The notes under the pieces are model-generated. The model worked only from the letters and a program-made list of their open reading frames with translations, ran no database searches and was not told the DNA's origin. Of a stretch of DNA of 29,398 nt, positions 22,101 through 27,005 are shown piece by piece; position 1 is the first letter of the stretch; each line of letters begins with the position of its first letter. The DNA lies in NCBI GenBank assembly GCA_026260175.1, contig JAKCWW010006906.1, forward strand, positions 1,485 to 30,882, given 5' to 3'. The position numbers and the translations under genes were made by a program. The DNA is from Reticulitermes lucifugus (Eukaryota; Arthropoda; Insecta; Blattodea; Rhinotermitidae).

Positions 22101-22304
22101 TTTGTAATGGAGAATGTGAATGTTTACTGTGATGTAGGAACTAAAGTTTTATATATACTTTATATGAACGTTATGAACGTTTCTTTCTGATTGCAGCTGA
22201 TCCGGTCATATCGTCTGGAATACCATCACGAACCACTTCAATATAAAGTCACCTTTATGTATGCTCCAGACGGCGAACTAAAGTTCAAGTTAATTAGAAG
22301 ATAG
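3925..22304 (+). CDS. Cyp301a1: Mitochondrial cytochrome P450, CYP301A1-like, complete ten-exon gene
   Basis: Ten exons join to 1575 nt, 524 residues plus TAG: 3925-4126, 10657-10903, 12941-13057, 15036-15112, 15889-16090, 17517-17679, 18542-18711, 19463-19541, 20314-20523, 22197-22304. Every junction keeps the frame; intron phases are 1,2,2,1,2,0,2,0,0. Visible motifs: basic Arg/Ser-rich N-terminus without a long hydrophobic anchor (mitochondrial presequence type), Pro-rich hinge PGPQPLP (49-55), WxxxR (W155/R159), helix-I GIDT (333-336), ExxR (E390/R393), PERW (444-447), and heme loop YGHGARMCLG (466-475) with thiolate Cys473, followed by GRRFADLE, a mitochondrial-clan signature. Such enzymes receive electrons from adrenodoxin in the mitochondrion. 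The match to remembered insect CYP301A1 is dense along the whole length, for example DFDNEIHKWSLE. Drosophila Cyp301a1 is linked to adult cuticle formation; its substrate is not settled. Length is normal and the gene looks intact. CYP49 and CYP12 are the nearest alternatives, less likely. Confidence 0.93.
4201..4345. repeat. Perfect 57-bp inverted repeat (long hairpin)
   Basis: The arm at 4201-4257 is the exact reverse complement of 4289-4345, with a 31-nt AT-rich loop. The outer ends read TACAATTCACAG and CTGTGAATTGTA, so it may be a TA-flanked miniature transposon. It starts 75 bases after the exon 1 donor. Confidence 0.9.
4346..5389. other. Intron 1 DNA with short repeats
   Basis: No gene. 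At about 4751-4810 the minus strand has a B-box-like GGTTTCGATTCCACGCC, a possible partial SINE. At 4967-4987 there is a small hairpin with 9-bp arms (TCCATCATT) and a 3-nt loop. A (TG)n run lies at 5260-5273. Confidence 0.4.
5390..5515 (-). repeat. Non-LTR retrotransposon-type remnant
   Basis: Minus-strand reading MDWILLAQCMIEWQGLVKRV then MNL resembles the family segment MDWIDLAQDRDRWRALVNAV followed by MNL. It is the part that directly follows the piece seen at 18161-18420. Confidence 0.55.
6001..6246 (+). repeat. tRNA-derived SINE, third type
   Basis: A-box-like AGTGGCAAGGCTCTAGAC near 6005 and B-box-like AAGTTCATATTATGG near 6040 are followed by a body with CACCTCCAGGAAAATCCTGG and an A-rich end near 6230-6246. 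An open frame of 79 codons crossing it is accidental. Confidence 0.55.
6310..6520 (+). repeat. Dispersed repeat with residual coding (VTPCSL / LKMET type)
   Basis: GGATGTGACACCATGAAGCC at 6333 corresponds to a VTPCSL-like motif; after a frame change LLKMETESSSDALVRTYQTTR follows at about 6400. The same order is seen in other copies here. It is a decayed fragment and not a gene. Confidence 0.55.
6521..7229. other. Intron 1 DNA, nothing recognised
   Basis: No open frame, RNA gene or repeat could be supported in this stretch. Confidence 0.4.
7230..7442 (+). CDS. Short open frame of unknown origin inside intron 1
   Basis: Seventy codons starting AAAATGG, a good start context. The product starts MESINLIPEFDPKNFFVALC and is rich in charged residues (TRRECNENQ, LRKRVKPLFKYKEE). 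Composition is coding-like, but I recognise no family and see no splice sites or promoter. A dispersed repeat follows at about 7460, so this may be a fragment of a mobile element. It may also be chance. Confidence 0.2.
   Translation: MESINLIPEFDPKNFFVALCQKLYADTRRECNENQPTDSSEIRELTDTILRKRVKPLFKYKEESLKWLGI
7460..7590 (+). repeat. Dispersed repeat module, copy A
   Basis: TTTTACGGAACCCGTAAGTT then CCGTGTTCACAAGATCCAGC parallels the block at 10015-10110 (TATGGAATCCGAAGTTTCAT, GTCGTGTTCTCAACAGCC). In one frame it reads YGTRKFNTVFTRSSHCI, like a common insect repeat translated YGTRRFITVFTRARH. Confidence 0.5.
8040..9346 (-). mobile_element. Full-length but inactive mariner transposon
   Basis: The ends are inverted repeats of about 30 bp: left CAGTACGAAAGTAATGCC at 8040, right (reverse complement) CGGTACGAAAATAATGCC ending at 9346, 24 of 30 matching. 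The length of 1307 bp is normal for mariner. The minus strand encodes recognisable transposase pieces in shifting frames: near 9200 a start-like region, at 8372-8563 VEFLERGTTVNSERCVQK, RRVRPNRKMNQVLLLHDN and a degraded catalytic-Asp block (HDNPRLH), and at 8146-8388 DDELKHSLREELRRFSKAFY. Several stops and frameshifts make it a dead copy. No clear TA target duplication remains. Confidence 0.92.
8146..8563 (-). pseudogene. Mariner transposase, C-terminal half, broken
   Basis: Two overlapping minus frames (8372-8563 and 8146-8388) hold consecutive parts of one DD34D-type transposase. The first ends REAIATMG near 8375 and the second carries the FWSPEVAFRGRR and DDELKHSLREELRRF parts, so at least one frameshift separates them. 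The upstream N-terminal half (about 8564-9210) is interrupted by stops. Confidence 0.85.
9560..9830 (-). repeat. tRNA-derived SINE, fourth type
   Basis: On the minus strand, CCGTGGCTGTGCGTTCTAAG then TTGGGTTCGAATACCACTG give A- and B-boxes. The opposite strand translates NIHALSGIRTQDSSTQVASD and PPHFEVSRSRT, a pattern I know from SINEs mis-annotated as proteins. The head matches the partial SINE at 29333-29398 (CAGTGGCCGTGCGGTCTAAG). Confidence 0.75.
10010..10135 (+). repeat. Dispersed repeat module, copy B
   Basis: Reads VMESEVSLSCSQQPVPGPCP in one frame and is homologous at base level to 7500-7560. The family is common in insect genomes as translated repeat MEPEGSLPCSQEPATGPYPE. Confidence 0.55.
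10136..10656. other. End of intron 1
   Basis: No gene recognised. The open frame that starts at 10563 before exon 2 is intronic up to the GTTTAG acceptor at 10656. Confidence 0.45.
10657..10903 (+). CDS. Cyp301a1: CYP301A1 exon 2: N-terminal beta-sheet and helix B region
   Basis: Acceptor GTTTAG|GG follows the 6530-bp intron 1. The exon completes Gly68 and runs to the first two bases of Val150, ending at donor GT|GTAAGT. It encodes QYQVADLAKCSEQF, then GRPDLLFVYDADAIEKVYR and VVRKDFFGALPGVVG, blocks strongly characteristic of CYP301A1. The open frame extends 5' of the acceptor, but the upstream peptide does not resemble a P450. Confidence 0.93.
10904..12335. other. Intron 2, left part
   Basis: No gene is seen. 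An alternating purine-pyrimidine stretch at 11907-11940 (TGTGCGCGCACGCG, GTGTGTGCGTGCGT) could adopt Z-DNA. The rest is AT-rich without supported structure. Confidence 0.4.
12336..12402. ncRNA. Pre-miRNA-like hairpin in intron 2 (candidate)
   Basis: Arms 12336-12356 and 12382-12402 pair over 21 positions with one mismatch, the core being TCAGGTCTAGCGGAA with its exact complement. Two more G-C pairs follow after one mismatch, leaving a 19-nt loop. The total of 67 nt with a GC-rich 24-position stem is the size of an insect pre-miRNA. I do not recognise the arm sequence as a known miRNA. A short palindromic transposon remnant would look the same. Confidence 0.4.
12640..12800 (+). repeat. Dispersed repeat fragment shared with intron 5
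   Basis: TTTCAGGCTTCCGCAGCGGTG at 12649 matches TTTCAGGCTTTCGCAGCGATG at 16700 in the same orientation. CAACGTTTCAGGACT and CCTTCAAGGGTCATG follow, as in a repeat type I recall from insects. Confidence 0.4.
12941..13057 (+). CDS. Cyp301a1: CYP301A1 exon 3: helix C, WxxxR
   Basis: Acceptor GTTGCAG|A and donor AG|GTGAGC flank residues 150-189. The peptide starts HGEAWRLFRTKVQKPILQLS. W155 and R159 form the helix-C WxxxR motif that contacts a heme propionate. The exon has no in-frame ATG and was found by following the P450 frame, with phase 2 at both ends. Long minus-strand open frames over this stretch (12891-13213) are shadows of it. Confidence 0.92.
13228..13400 (+). repeat. Dispersed repeat with residual coding (LKMKT / LHCHHNEHLKSH type)
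   Basis: Reads LKMKTASTADMSVHFYQFTR, then RYISEDSDLHCHHNEHLKSH without a stop. This is the second half of the repeat whose first half is seen at 6310 and 15240. A similar DLHCNHRAELLAK block occurs at about 26755. Confidence 0.55.
13733..14142. mobile_element. Miniature inverted-repeat transposon in intron 3
   Basis: About 42-bp inverted ends: left 13733-13775 (CCTATCCGAAGTTGAAAGG, GATAATAACGCGAGA) and right 14101-14142, whose reverse complement reads CCTATATCCGAAGTTGAACGG, GATAATGGCGAGA. The element is about 410 bp and lacks coding. TA lies just outside or at each end, so a TA target duplication (Tc1/mariner type) is plausible. Confidence 0.7.
14516..14567 (+). CDS. Putative first coding exon of an unidentified secreted protein, inside P450 intron 3
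   Basis: An ATG followed by MKSDALLLVCAVTLALQ reads as a complete secretory signal peptide: Lys, then a hydrophobic core of Leu/Val/Ala. It is cut by a good donor, CAAG|GTAGGA, in phase 1. A short exon holding only a signal peptide with an intron just after it is typical of insect cuticle and other small secreted proteins. The segment is GC-rich with coding-like codon use against AT-rich intron. A four-codon upstream ORF (14505-14519) has its TGA overlapping this ATG as ATGA. An AT-rich TATA-like stretch lies at about 14452-14461. I found no matching second exon in the window. It could be a solo exon, part of a nested gene, a pseudogene remnant or chance. Confidence 0.4.
14568..15035. other. 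Intron 3, right part
   Basis: No supported feature. An open frame at 14726-14944 has no recognisable homology and no good splice sites in register with the signal-peptide exon at 14516. Confidence 0.35.
15036..15112 (+). CDS. Cyp301a1: CYP301A1 exon 4 (77 nt)
   Basis: Acceptor TGTTTTAG|G and donor T|GTAAGT. It completes Arg189 and encodes MCEMKDDNDEMPADFDNEI followed by HKWSLE, then the first base of Cys215. The acidic linker followed by DFDNEIHKWSLE is a hallmark of CYP301A1. Confidence 0.93.
15240..15470 (+). repeat. Dispersed repeat with residual coding (VTPCSL type)
   Basis: TTTGTGACACCATGCAGTCT translates FVTPCSL and continues IGEYQRFSGTCSLHIRG without a stop for 69 codons. It resembles the insect repeat translated AVFWDVTPCSLVDIYRRFRG. 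It lies in intron 4, just 3' of exon 4. Confidence 0.6.
15727..15783. repeat. Near-perfect 57-nt palindrome in intron 4
   Basis: CACGGTAGAAGCGACACTTT and its mirror AAAGTGTCGCTTCTAACGTG flank GTAATCA-G-TGATTAC, centred on 15755. Each 28-base arm has two mismatches and there is effectively no loop. It lies 105 bases before exon 5. Confidence 0.85.
15889..16090 (+). CDS. Cyp301a1: CYP301A1 exon 5: helices E-G region
   Basis: Acceptor TTGTTCAG|GT and donor CA|GTGAGT. It encodes (C)IGRVALDVRLGCLDPN, then DAAKYALRNVAILELKAPFW and TPLWTRYVKNMDYFI, ending in two bases of Gln282. The ALRN...ELKAPFWRY block matches the mitochondrial CYP301 family. A 152-residue open frame starting at 15755 overlaps it in the wrong frame and is not coding. 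Confidence 0.93.
16091..17516. other. Intron 5
   Basis: Contains an inverted repeat at 16743-16783 (AGATGTGAC / GTCACATCT, extending imperfectly to about 16737-16789), a repeat trace shared with 12649, and at about 16800-16880 a stretch (TCATGTAAATCC, GGTTCTCGAGTTGTTACAGG, AGTTAATAGATG) resembling the ends of the repeats at 21941 and 28093. A simple (AAAC)n run is at 17021-17037. No gene is seen. Confidence 0.45.
17517..17679 (+). CDS. Cyp301a1: CYP301A1 exon 6: helix I with GIDT
   Basis: Acceptor TTTTTGCAG|A and donor ACG|GTGAGT, the latter in phase 0. Residues 282-336 start (Q)VCMKYIDAAMERLK and end ALDLILVGIDT. The last residues are the oxygen-activation motif of helix I; it continues as ISM at the start of exon 7, so intron 6 interrupts helix I directly after the catalytic Thr336. 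Confidence 0.94.
18060..18420 (+). repeat. Non-LTR retrotransposon-type remnant
   Basis: The + strand reads SRDTRWAACIARVGEIR, LSGKSEGKKPVRKPTRASED then NIKMGLKDTRYEDMDCIHLV. This parallels the dispersed pattern RMRWAGHVARMGE...GKPEGKRPLGRPRRRWEDNIKMDL. It lies in intron 6, 121 bases before exon 7. Confidence 0.7.
18542..18711 (+). CDS. Cyp301a1: CYP301A1 exon 7: helices J-K
   Basis: Acceptor CTTTACAG|ATT (phase 0) and donor AG|GTAGAT. Residues 337-393 include ISMAVCSILYQLATRQEEQE, EELLRVLPSVDTPL and AFVKEVF plus two bases of Arg393. The ExxR motif (E390-V-F-R393) that stabilises the heme-side core is split by intron 7, whose donor falls inside the Arg codon. Confidence 0.93.
18712..19462. 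other. Intron 7, nothing recognised
   Basis: AT-rich intron DNA; no repeat, RNA gene or coding segment can be supported. Confidence 0.4.
19463..19541 (+). CDS. Cyp301a1: CYP301A1 exon 8 (79 nt)
   Basis: Acceptor CTTCTGCAG|G and donor GGG|GTGAGC. It completes the ExxR Arg393 and encodes MYSTVIGNGRTL and VICGYRIPKG (residues 394-419), the beta-strand region between helix K and the PERW segment. Phase 2 in, phase 0 out. Confidence 0.93.
19793..20030 (-). repeat. Non-LTR retrotransposon-type remnant
   Basis: Minus strand: NKDKTGGSCSMHGRDQKC, then in another frame VLAGKPKRKGPLGRLRHRL then GNDIKKDFK before a stop. It is the same segment as at 18060 but in the opposite orientation, with a frameshift. 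It lies in intron 8. Confidence 0.6.
20314..20523 (+). CDS. Cyp301a1: CYP301A1 exon 9: PERW and heme-binding loop
   Basis: Acceptor TTCCAACAG|GTG. Encodes VQLVFPTIVTGNMEEHVNRA, FLPERW and the heme loop LPYGHGARMCLGRRFADLE with Cys473 as axial thiolate (residues 420-489). The first loop residue is Tyr where many P450s have Phe; I recall the same in CYP301A1. The exon ends AAG|GCAAGT, a GC donor. Using the nearest GT at 20528 would add four bases and break the frame into exon 10. Confidence 0.94.
20524..20529 (+). promoter_or_regulatory. Cyp301a1: Non-canonical GC donor site of intron 9
   Basis: The 5' splice site reads AAG|GCAAGT, the known strong consensus for the minor GC-AG intron class. 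The acceptor at 22191-22196 is a normal TTGCAG. The family-conserved join LAK|LIRSYRLEY requires exactly this boundary. Confidence 0.85.
20960..21110 (+). repeat. Weak non-LTR retrotransposon-type trace in intron 9
   Basis: Reads NIERLVGKPEK then a stop, matching the VGKPEG part of the remnants at 18060 and 19793. Further resemblance is poor. Confidence 0.3.
21735..21985 (+). repeat. Dispersed repeat (ACAGACATGACGAA type), copy 1
   Basis: Parallels 27800-28130 in the same order: GGCTCTGCCATATTT, AAATTTCAGGG, CAGTTGCTCCATGC (21911) and ACAGACATGACGAAATTAAT (21941). It is noncoding and lies in intron 9, ending about 210 bases before exon 10. Confidence 0.6.
22197..22304 (+). CDS. Cyp301a1: CYP301A1 exon 10: C-terminus and stop
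   Basis: Acceptor TTGCAG|CTG in phase 0. It encodes LIRSYRLEYHHEPLQYKVTF and MYAPDGELKFKLIRR, then TAG at 22302-22304 (residues 490-524). The ending TFMYAPDG...LKF matches the CYP301A1 C-terminus. A downstream open frame at 22313-22588 is 3' UTR. Confidence 0.94.
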   Translation: MIRSYRLEYHHEPLQYKVTFMYAPDGELKFKLIRR

Positions 22305-22552
22305 AAAAGACAGTGAGCAAGATCAGAAATTGTGTTTTCGGTTTCGAATATTTCAGCGCAATGTATGTTGCTGCAGTGGATAGCACCAGGATGTTTTTAA
22401 AGTGCAGATTTCACATGACACTCCCAGACTGGACCCCCGTTCGTACTTTAACACATTCGTTCTGTGACGCTGTCTACAAACTGTGGAATCTACAGAAAAA
22501 CATCGGACTAAATGCGACCCTCTTTTACACAATACAGGAAGAAGTTCTTAAA

Positions 22553-22558
22553 ATTAAA
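22553..22558 (+). promoter_or_regulatory. Possible poly(A) signal ATTAAA for Cyp301a1
   Basis: An ATTAAA hexamer lies about 250 bases after the P450 stop codon. No AATAAA occurs between the stop and about 23650. This is the best candidate but rests on a short motif only. Confidence 0.3.
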
Positions 22559-22944
22559 CAACAAATCATTTCCTATTTTTATCCATAAGCCCATAACTTG
22601 TACACATATCTACATCCCCCTTGCAACTATATACACTTCCTTCGCTCCTCCCTAAAACAGTGAATTACGTTACATCATTTCTTTCAGATGACACGATTTC
22701 TAGAATATAACAGCCATCTGTACTTGACAACAAACACTTCCATGAGAAAGGCACACTGCACACAGTCAATCATAAAACGCCTCCTACTGTAATACTTAAC
22801 GAATTCAGACGTAAGGAGGATAAAATACGAGCTCAGGTTGGAATATTGCCACTTTTCTCCCTTACTACGTATTCCGCTTTATTTTCCTGCTGTAACTTCA
22901 ACTTCGTGAAAAAAGCTAAAAAATGTACTGGTAATTTGTATGTG
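22559..22944. other. 3' flank of the P450 gene
   Basis: Nothing recognised between the candidate poly(A) signal and the SINE at 22945. Confidence 0.4.
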
Positions 22945-23110
22945 CCAGATAGCTCAGTCCCTCTAGTGACTAGTCTACCAGAGAACTGGGATTCAATTCC
23001 AGCCGGGCGCACGACTGGGTCCCACCCAGTTGTTACCCATCGGAGTGCTGAGAATTATTTCCTCCAGGAAAAGGCGGAGGGGGCGTGAAGATAATCACCC
23101 CTCTCCAGCC
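22945..23110 (+). repeat. tRNA-derived SINE, fifth type
   Basis: A-box TAGCTCAGTCCCTCTAG at 22950 and B-box GGGATTCAATTCC at 22988-23000, followed by GGGTCCCACCCAGTTG and GGCGGAGGGGGCGTGAAG. The body differs from the other SINEs in the window. Confidence 0.6.
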
Positions 23111-23532
23111 GTAAGACTGCAGTATACCTACGTAAGAAAGCCAAATCTCATAGTAGGCTGTACAGCAAGTGTTTGAAACGAGGTGGATCTACAGCCAAGT
23201 GATCGGTCCTGACCTCACTGCACAGCGATCGGAAACCTGTCACTGTGTGCATCACAGACAGTGCTGTGTCATCTTGACGAAAAATTTCAACTTCAACTGC
23301 TTTTACCGTAGCAACGGCGAAATCTTGTAGTATATTCAAACAGGTGAGACACGAAGCCCGATCTCTTGGCCTTCGCGATTACCAGATTTGATGCCCAACG
23401 AACTTTTCTTGTGAGGTTACGTTAAAAGTATCGCGTATGTGGCCAACCGAGATTAAATTAATCAGCGGATCACTGCAAACGTTGCAGCAGCAATTTCCGT
23501 ACTTTTTTTGGATTGAAATCAGTTACCGCTCG

Positions 23533-23773
23533 CAGTGGCGTAGCTAGGCGGGGCGAGAGGTGCGACCGCCCCGGCCGGCAAAATGGGCAGAAAATGAATA
23601 TCTTGAAAGAAAAAATGTTATTTTCTGCTCTCAACAAACTTTAAATCATTGAGTCAAATAAAAGTAAATTCAATAAATTACTGTGACCTTTTAAATTCAC
23701 AATTTCTCTTCGCGGCAGTCATTGTACAAGTAGTCTCTAGCCCCGGACGCCAGAAAACCTAGCTGCACCACCG
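23533..23773. mobile_element. hAT-like miniature element
   Basis: Left end CAGTGGCGTAGCTAGG at 23533; right end, reverse complemented, CGGTGGTGCAGCTAGG ending at 23773, 13 of 16 matching. The 241-bp body is AT-rich and noncoding. The terminal CAGTGGCG type is common in hAT-derived elements. No convincing 8-bp target duplication abuts these ends. Confidence 0.6.
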
Positions 23774-24810
23774 CTAGACATTTGACGTGCCACGAAGGGA
23801 GTGTATGTGGAATATTAATGAGAGACTTCTTGAGTTAACCTTCACTTCAGTGCCTTCTTCTCTTTCAATATGTGTATTGTTTACGAAAATATGGCCCAGG
23901 ATTGACTTTCTGGAGAAGATGCACACATTACGGATGGAATAATTATTAATAGAAAATTCATTGCCAAATATTTCGAACCTCTATATGCTAATAAATAACA
24001 CAACAGTGACAAGCTCCGTGAACTGCAGCTTTATATCGCACACAATTCCTAATTTTCTTGGCAGTTTCTAAAAAATACAGGACTGGTAAAGCGAAACTGA
24101 GAAGCCAAGACGATTAGCCAAACCCTGTTTTATACCGCGCTAGTAACGAAAATATTATGTGCTGTTTCTGGGGTAAGACGACCTTGTAATTGCATTTAGA
24201 TGTCTTATATCCGAACTGAGACACGAACTAAAAACTTGGAGGTTGTAACAGAGAGAGATTTACGCACAGATTTCTTTACGTTATGGAATTTAACCTTGTA
24301 ATATTAATGTTTCTTACGCGCTACAGTAGCCCCTAAGGCTAGTTTCTACATTTTGCATGATTTTGTAGGGGTAAAGTTTCATGAGTCACACACTTCTTCA
24401 ATTATTCCACAGGTGGCTCTGCGTGGTACTTCAGCTATGCGTAGCGCCTAGCAATACGCATGCTCTCGTGGACAACGCTAGTAAGCAAGCCTACAGTTTC
24501 AGACAGCAATGACAAACGCTGAATGTGTCTCACGCTTGTACAATTTTTGAACGCTCGCAACCTGATGCAACAGGGCACTTTCTTCAGTCGTATGTTGGCA
24601 CAGGCCTTGTTTTGAGCCGATCTCCTCTTCAGGGAGTCTTAAAATATGTACGAGTGTGTAATCAATATAATGAATACAGATGTTCTGTACAAAGAGGTGT
24701 CAGAAAATGTTATTTTAATTAAGAAATAAGGAATTGATTTTAATTACAACGGACTAACCTGGGAGGGGGGAGGTAATGCGATTATAACAGATCCATACTA
24801 GGCTGTCATA
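23774..24810. other. Intergenic DNA
   Basis: No gene or element could be supported. A small inverted repeat TATGCGTA / TACGCATG lies near 24437-24463. Confidence 0.35.
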
Positions 24811-25383
24811 ATGAAAATACACTTTTATTTTTTCAGCAGGTTACATTCTATTTTAAGTAAAATCAGGGAGAAGGACGAAATTCGATTGCGGGCGGTATTC
24901 TGTGTCATGACACTGTGTGGAAGTGACTCCTGTATTGGAGATGAAGGCAGCAGGTTCCACGGAATTGTTCTTAACAGTGTAACGGACTACACAGTGTTGG
25001 AGCCAAATCTTCACCAACTTCAAACCTCATACTACAAACTGCGAAAGAGTTGCGAGATTTTAGGTTCTCACAGTGATGGTACTGAAGATTCAGTTGAAAT
25101 ATTTACCAGCCGACATGGTGAAACATTCCAGGTGATTTTAAATTTAAGAACGGATTGTGAATGCAGTAGGCTGTATGCCTGTAGTTTACAAAGGACTCTG
25201 CAGAAGGGAATTTCCTATGCATCATTTCATGGTGGCGTATGGGGTAATGAATTAGGCCTGCGCTCGTTCACACCAGTTGGACCTGAACGGCTGCCGTTAG
25301 GCTCTGACCTTATACATGGACCATGTGGTCCTCGGCCGAACCCTAGTGACCTAGTGTCTTCATTTACAAGTACTATGACATAA
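24811..25383 (+). CDS. 190-codon open frame, probably repeat-derived
   Basis: This is the longest single open frame in the window. The first third reads LRAVFCVMTLCGSDSCIGDE, similar to the AVFWDVTPCSL motif of the dispersed repeat at 15240. The rest (KLRKSCEILGSHSDGTEDS, GVWGNELGLRSFTPVGPERL) resembles no family I know. A pyrimidine tract with TTTTTTCAG precedes the codons after the start, so it could also be an exon. No promoter, partner exon or domain is seen. I favour a repeat fragment open by chance. Confidence 0.25.
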   Translation: MKIHFYFFSRLHSILSKIREKDEIRLRAVFCVMTLCGSDSCIGDEGSRFHGIVLNSVTDYTVLEPNLHQLQTSYYKLRKSCEILGSHSDGTEDSVEIFTSRHGETFQVILNLRTDCECSRLYACSLQRTLQKGISYASFHGGVWGNELGLRSFTPVGPERLPLGSDLIHGPCGPRPNPSDLVSSFTSTMT

Positions 25384-25799
25384 GTCGAACAGAACACGAC
25401 TTTTTGGAATGTTTCGACCTTTAGAGCTAACTCCAAGGCCGATCAACCTGGCAGCGGTATGCCTTCACAGTGGATCCTACCTCAGACTTCAGCGTCATTA
25501 TAATTTACATGTTGTGTCCTGCGGAAGAAAGTGTTGGAACGATTGGTTCTGAAACCAAAACCAAGACGCCAGAAAATGTGCCCATTTCTGACGGCAGTCT
25601 GCATATCAATTATCTAAAAATAAATAATTTAAAACCTGTATTTTATATATCTAGTACTTAAATATCGTCTTAGAGACTTACGGTGACGGTGCGAGGTTTG
25701 ATGATCTAACGGCAGTGACTATGATGAATACTGTCTGCTGCAATATGATACCATGGAAACGACTGTCTCGAATATGAAGGTAGTACGTACATCCAAAAC

Positions 25800-25847
25800 G
25801 TCAGTAAATTCCTATCAAATTATGCGGTGTCACATCCAGGAGGATAG
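25800..25847 (-). repeat. Dispersed repeat fragment (DVTP type)
   Basis: The minus strand reads ILLDVTPHNLIGIY, corresponding to the DVTPCSL motif of the copies at 6310 and 15240. It directly abuts the oppositely oriented retrotransposon remnant at 25848. Confidence 0.4.
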
Positions 25848-26160
25848 AAATTTGTATAGACTCTGTGTAGTTGAGGACAGGGTGCTGAGGAGAATATTAG
25901 GACCTTAGGTAGAGGAAGTGACAGAAGGGCGGAGAGAGCAGCATAAAGAGGAGCTTCATGATTTCTACTCTCCAAAATATATTATTAGGGCGATAAAATC
26001 AAGGAGGATGATATGAGAGGGACACAGAGCACGCATGGGGAAATATAAGTTTAGTCGGAAAATTGTAAGGACAGATGTCGGTGGATTGCTCGACCCGTCA
26101 ATTGGAGAACCGTAATAAAATTATTTTAAATAAATATGGAATCTCTTGACTGGATTAAAC
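25848..26160 (+). repeat. Non-LTR retrotransposon-type remnant
   Basis: The + strand reads RLCVVEDRVLRRILGP, stop, then EEVTEGRREQHKEELHDFYS and PKYIIRAIKSRRM, matching the dispersed pattern LRVFENKVLRKIFGP...EELHDLYSSPNIIRAIKSRRMRWAGHVAR. Stops are present. It supplies the part upstream of the segment kept at 18060. Confidence 0.7.
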
Positions 26161-26997
26161 GGATTATGGGTAGCGTCCTGTGGTGCCTTCCTGTGAACAC
26201 GGTGAAGATCCTCCGGTTTCACAAAAGAAGTATTATTTACGACTGTTAATCAACTGGCGACTACAAGCTTCTTAGGGAGGGCTCTACGCCATGAAGTTGG
26301 CTGTTACCATACAAACTTCTTCTCTCATATGTAATGTGTTTGCTCTTTCCCTGTACGAAAGAGAAGCTTGTGGCACTGTCACGTATACACGAACACGGCC
26401 TAAATTTTACCAGCAACATAGACAGCAGAATTACGCGCCGTTCAGGTAGACATAGGTTTCTGAAAATTTGTATAGCTTAGGTAACTGTGGGAAAGCAAAA
26501 ATTAGTTTTGCAGTAATATTAGTTAATATTATGTGTTACCAACTTTAAGCTACTACCTACAAGTCTGAATGCGCGCCAGCATAAAATATATCATTAATGC
26601 TTTCCAGGGTTTCTTCTTTCCAACAATTCTATTGTCATTTCAGCGCCTATTTAGATAATTACCGTATACGACGTCAGGTGAGCAATAAATTGAATGTGTC
26701 TGCTAGTAACAGATTTCCATCGAGAAATGTCATACCCCACTACAGCACACAACATTGTGACCTTCACTGTAATCACAGAGCTGAACTCTTGGCCAAAACC
26801 AAAACTAATGTGAGGAACGTCTACGAAGCTGCAATCACACCTGGCACAGATGCATAGATATGGTCATTATCAATTCACTGTTGTTTGGGCTGATGAATAG
26901 AAGGGAATGCATCCGTTATCCTCGAACAATGAATTCACAAATTGGCACATAAAAAAGTTTCAGTTTTTGGTTATGTAGCATGGAAGAGTGAGAGGTA
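26161..26997. other. Intergenic DNA with one repeat trace
   Basis: At about 26735-26800 a + strand reading HYSTQHCDLHCNHRAELLAK resembles the block at 13320. Nothing else is recognised. Confidence 0.35.
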
Positions 26998-27005
26998 AGC
27001 TAGAA

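Noticed and set aside
22313..22588. 91-codon frame right after the P450 stop
   Set aside because: It lies in the probable 3' UTR and contains the ATTAAA candidate; the product resembles nothing.
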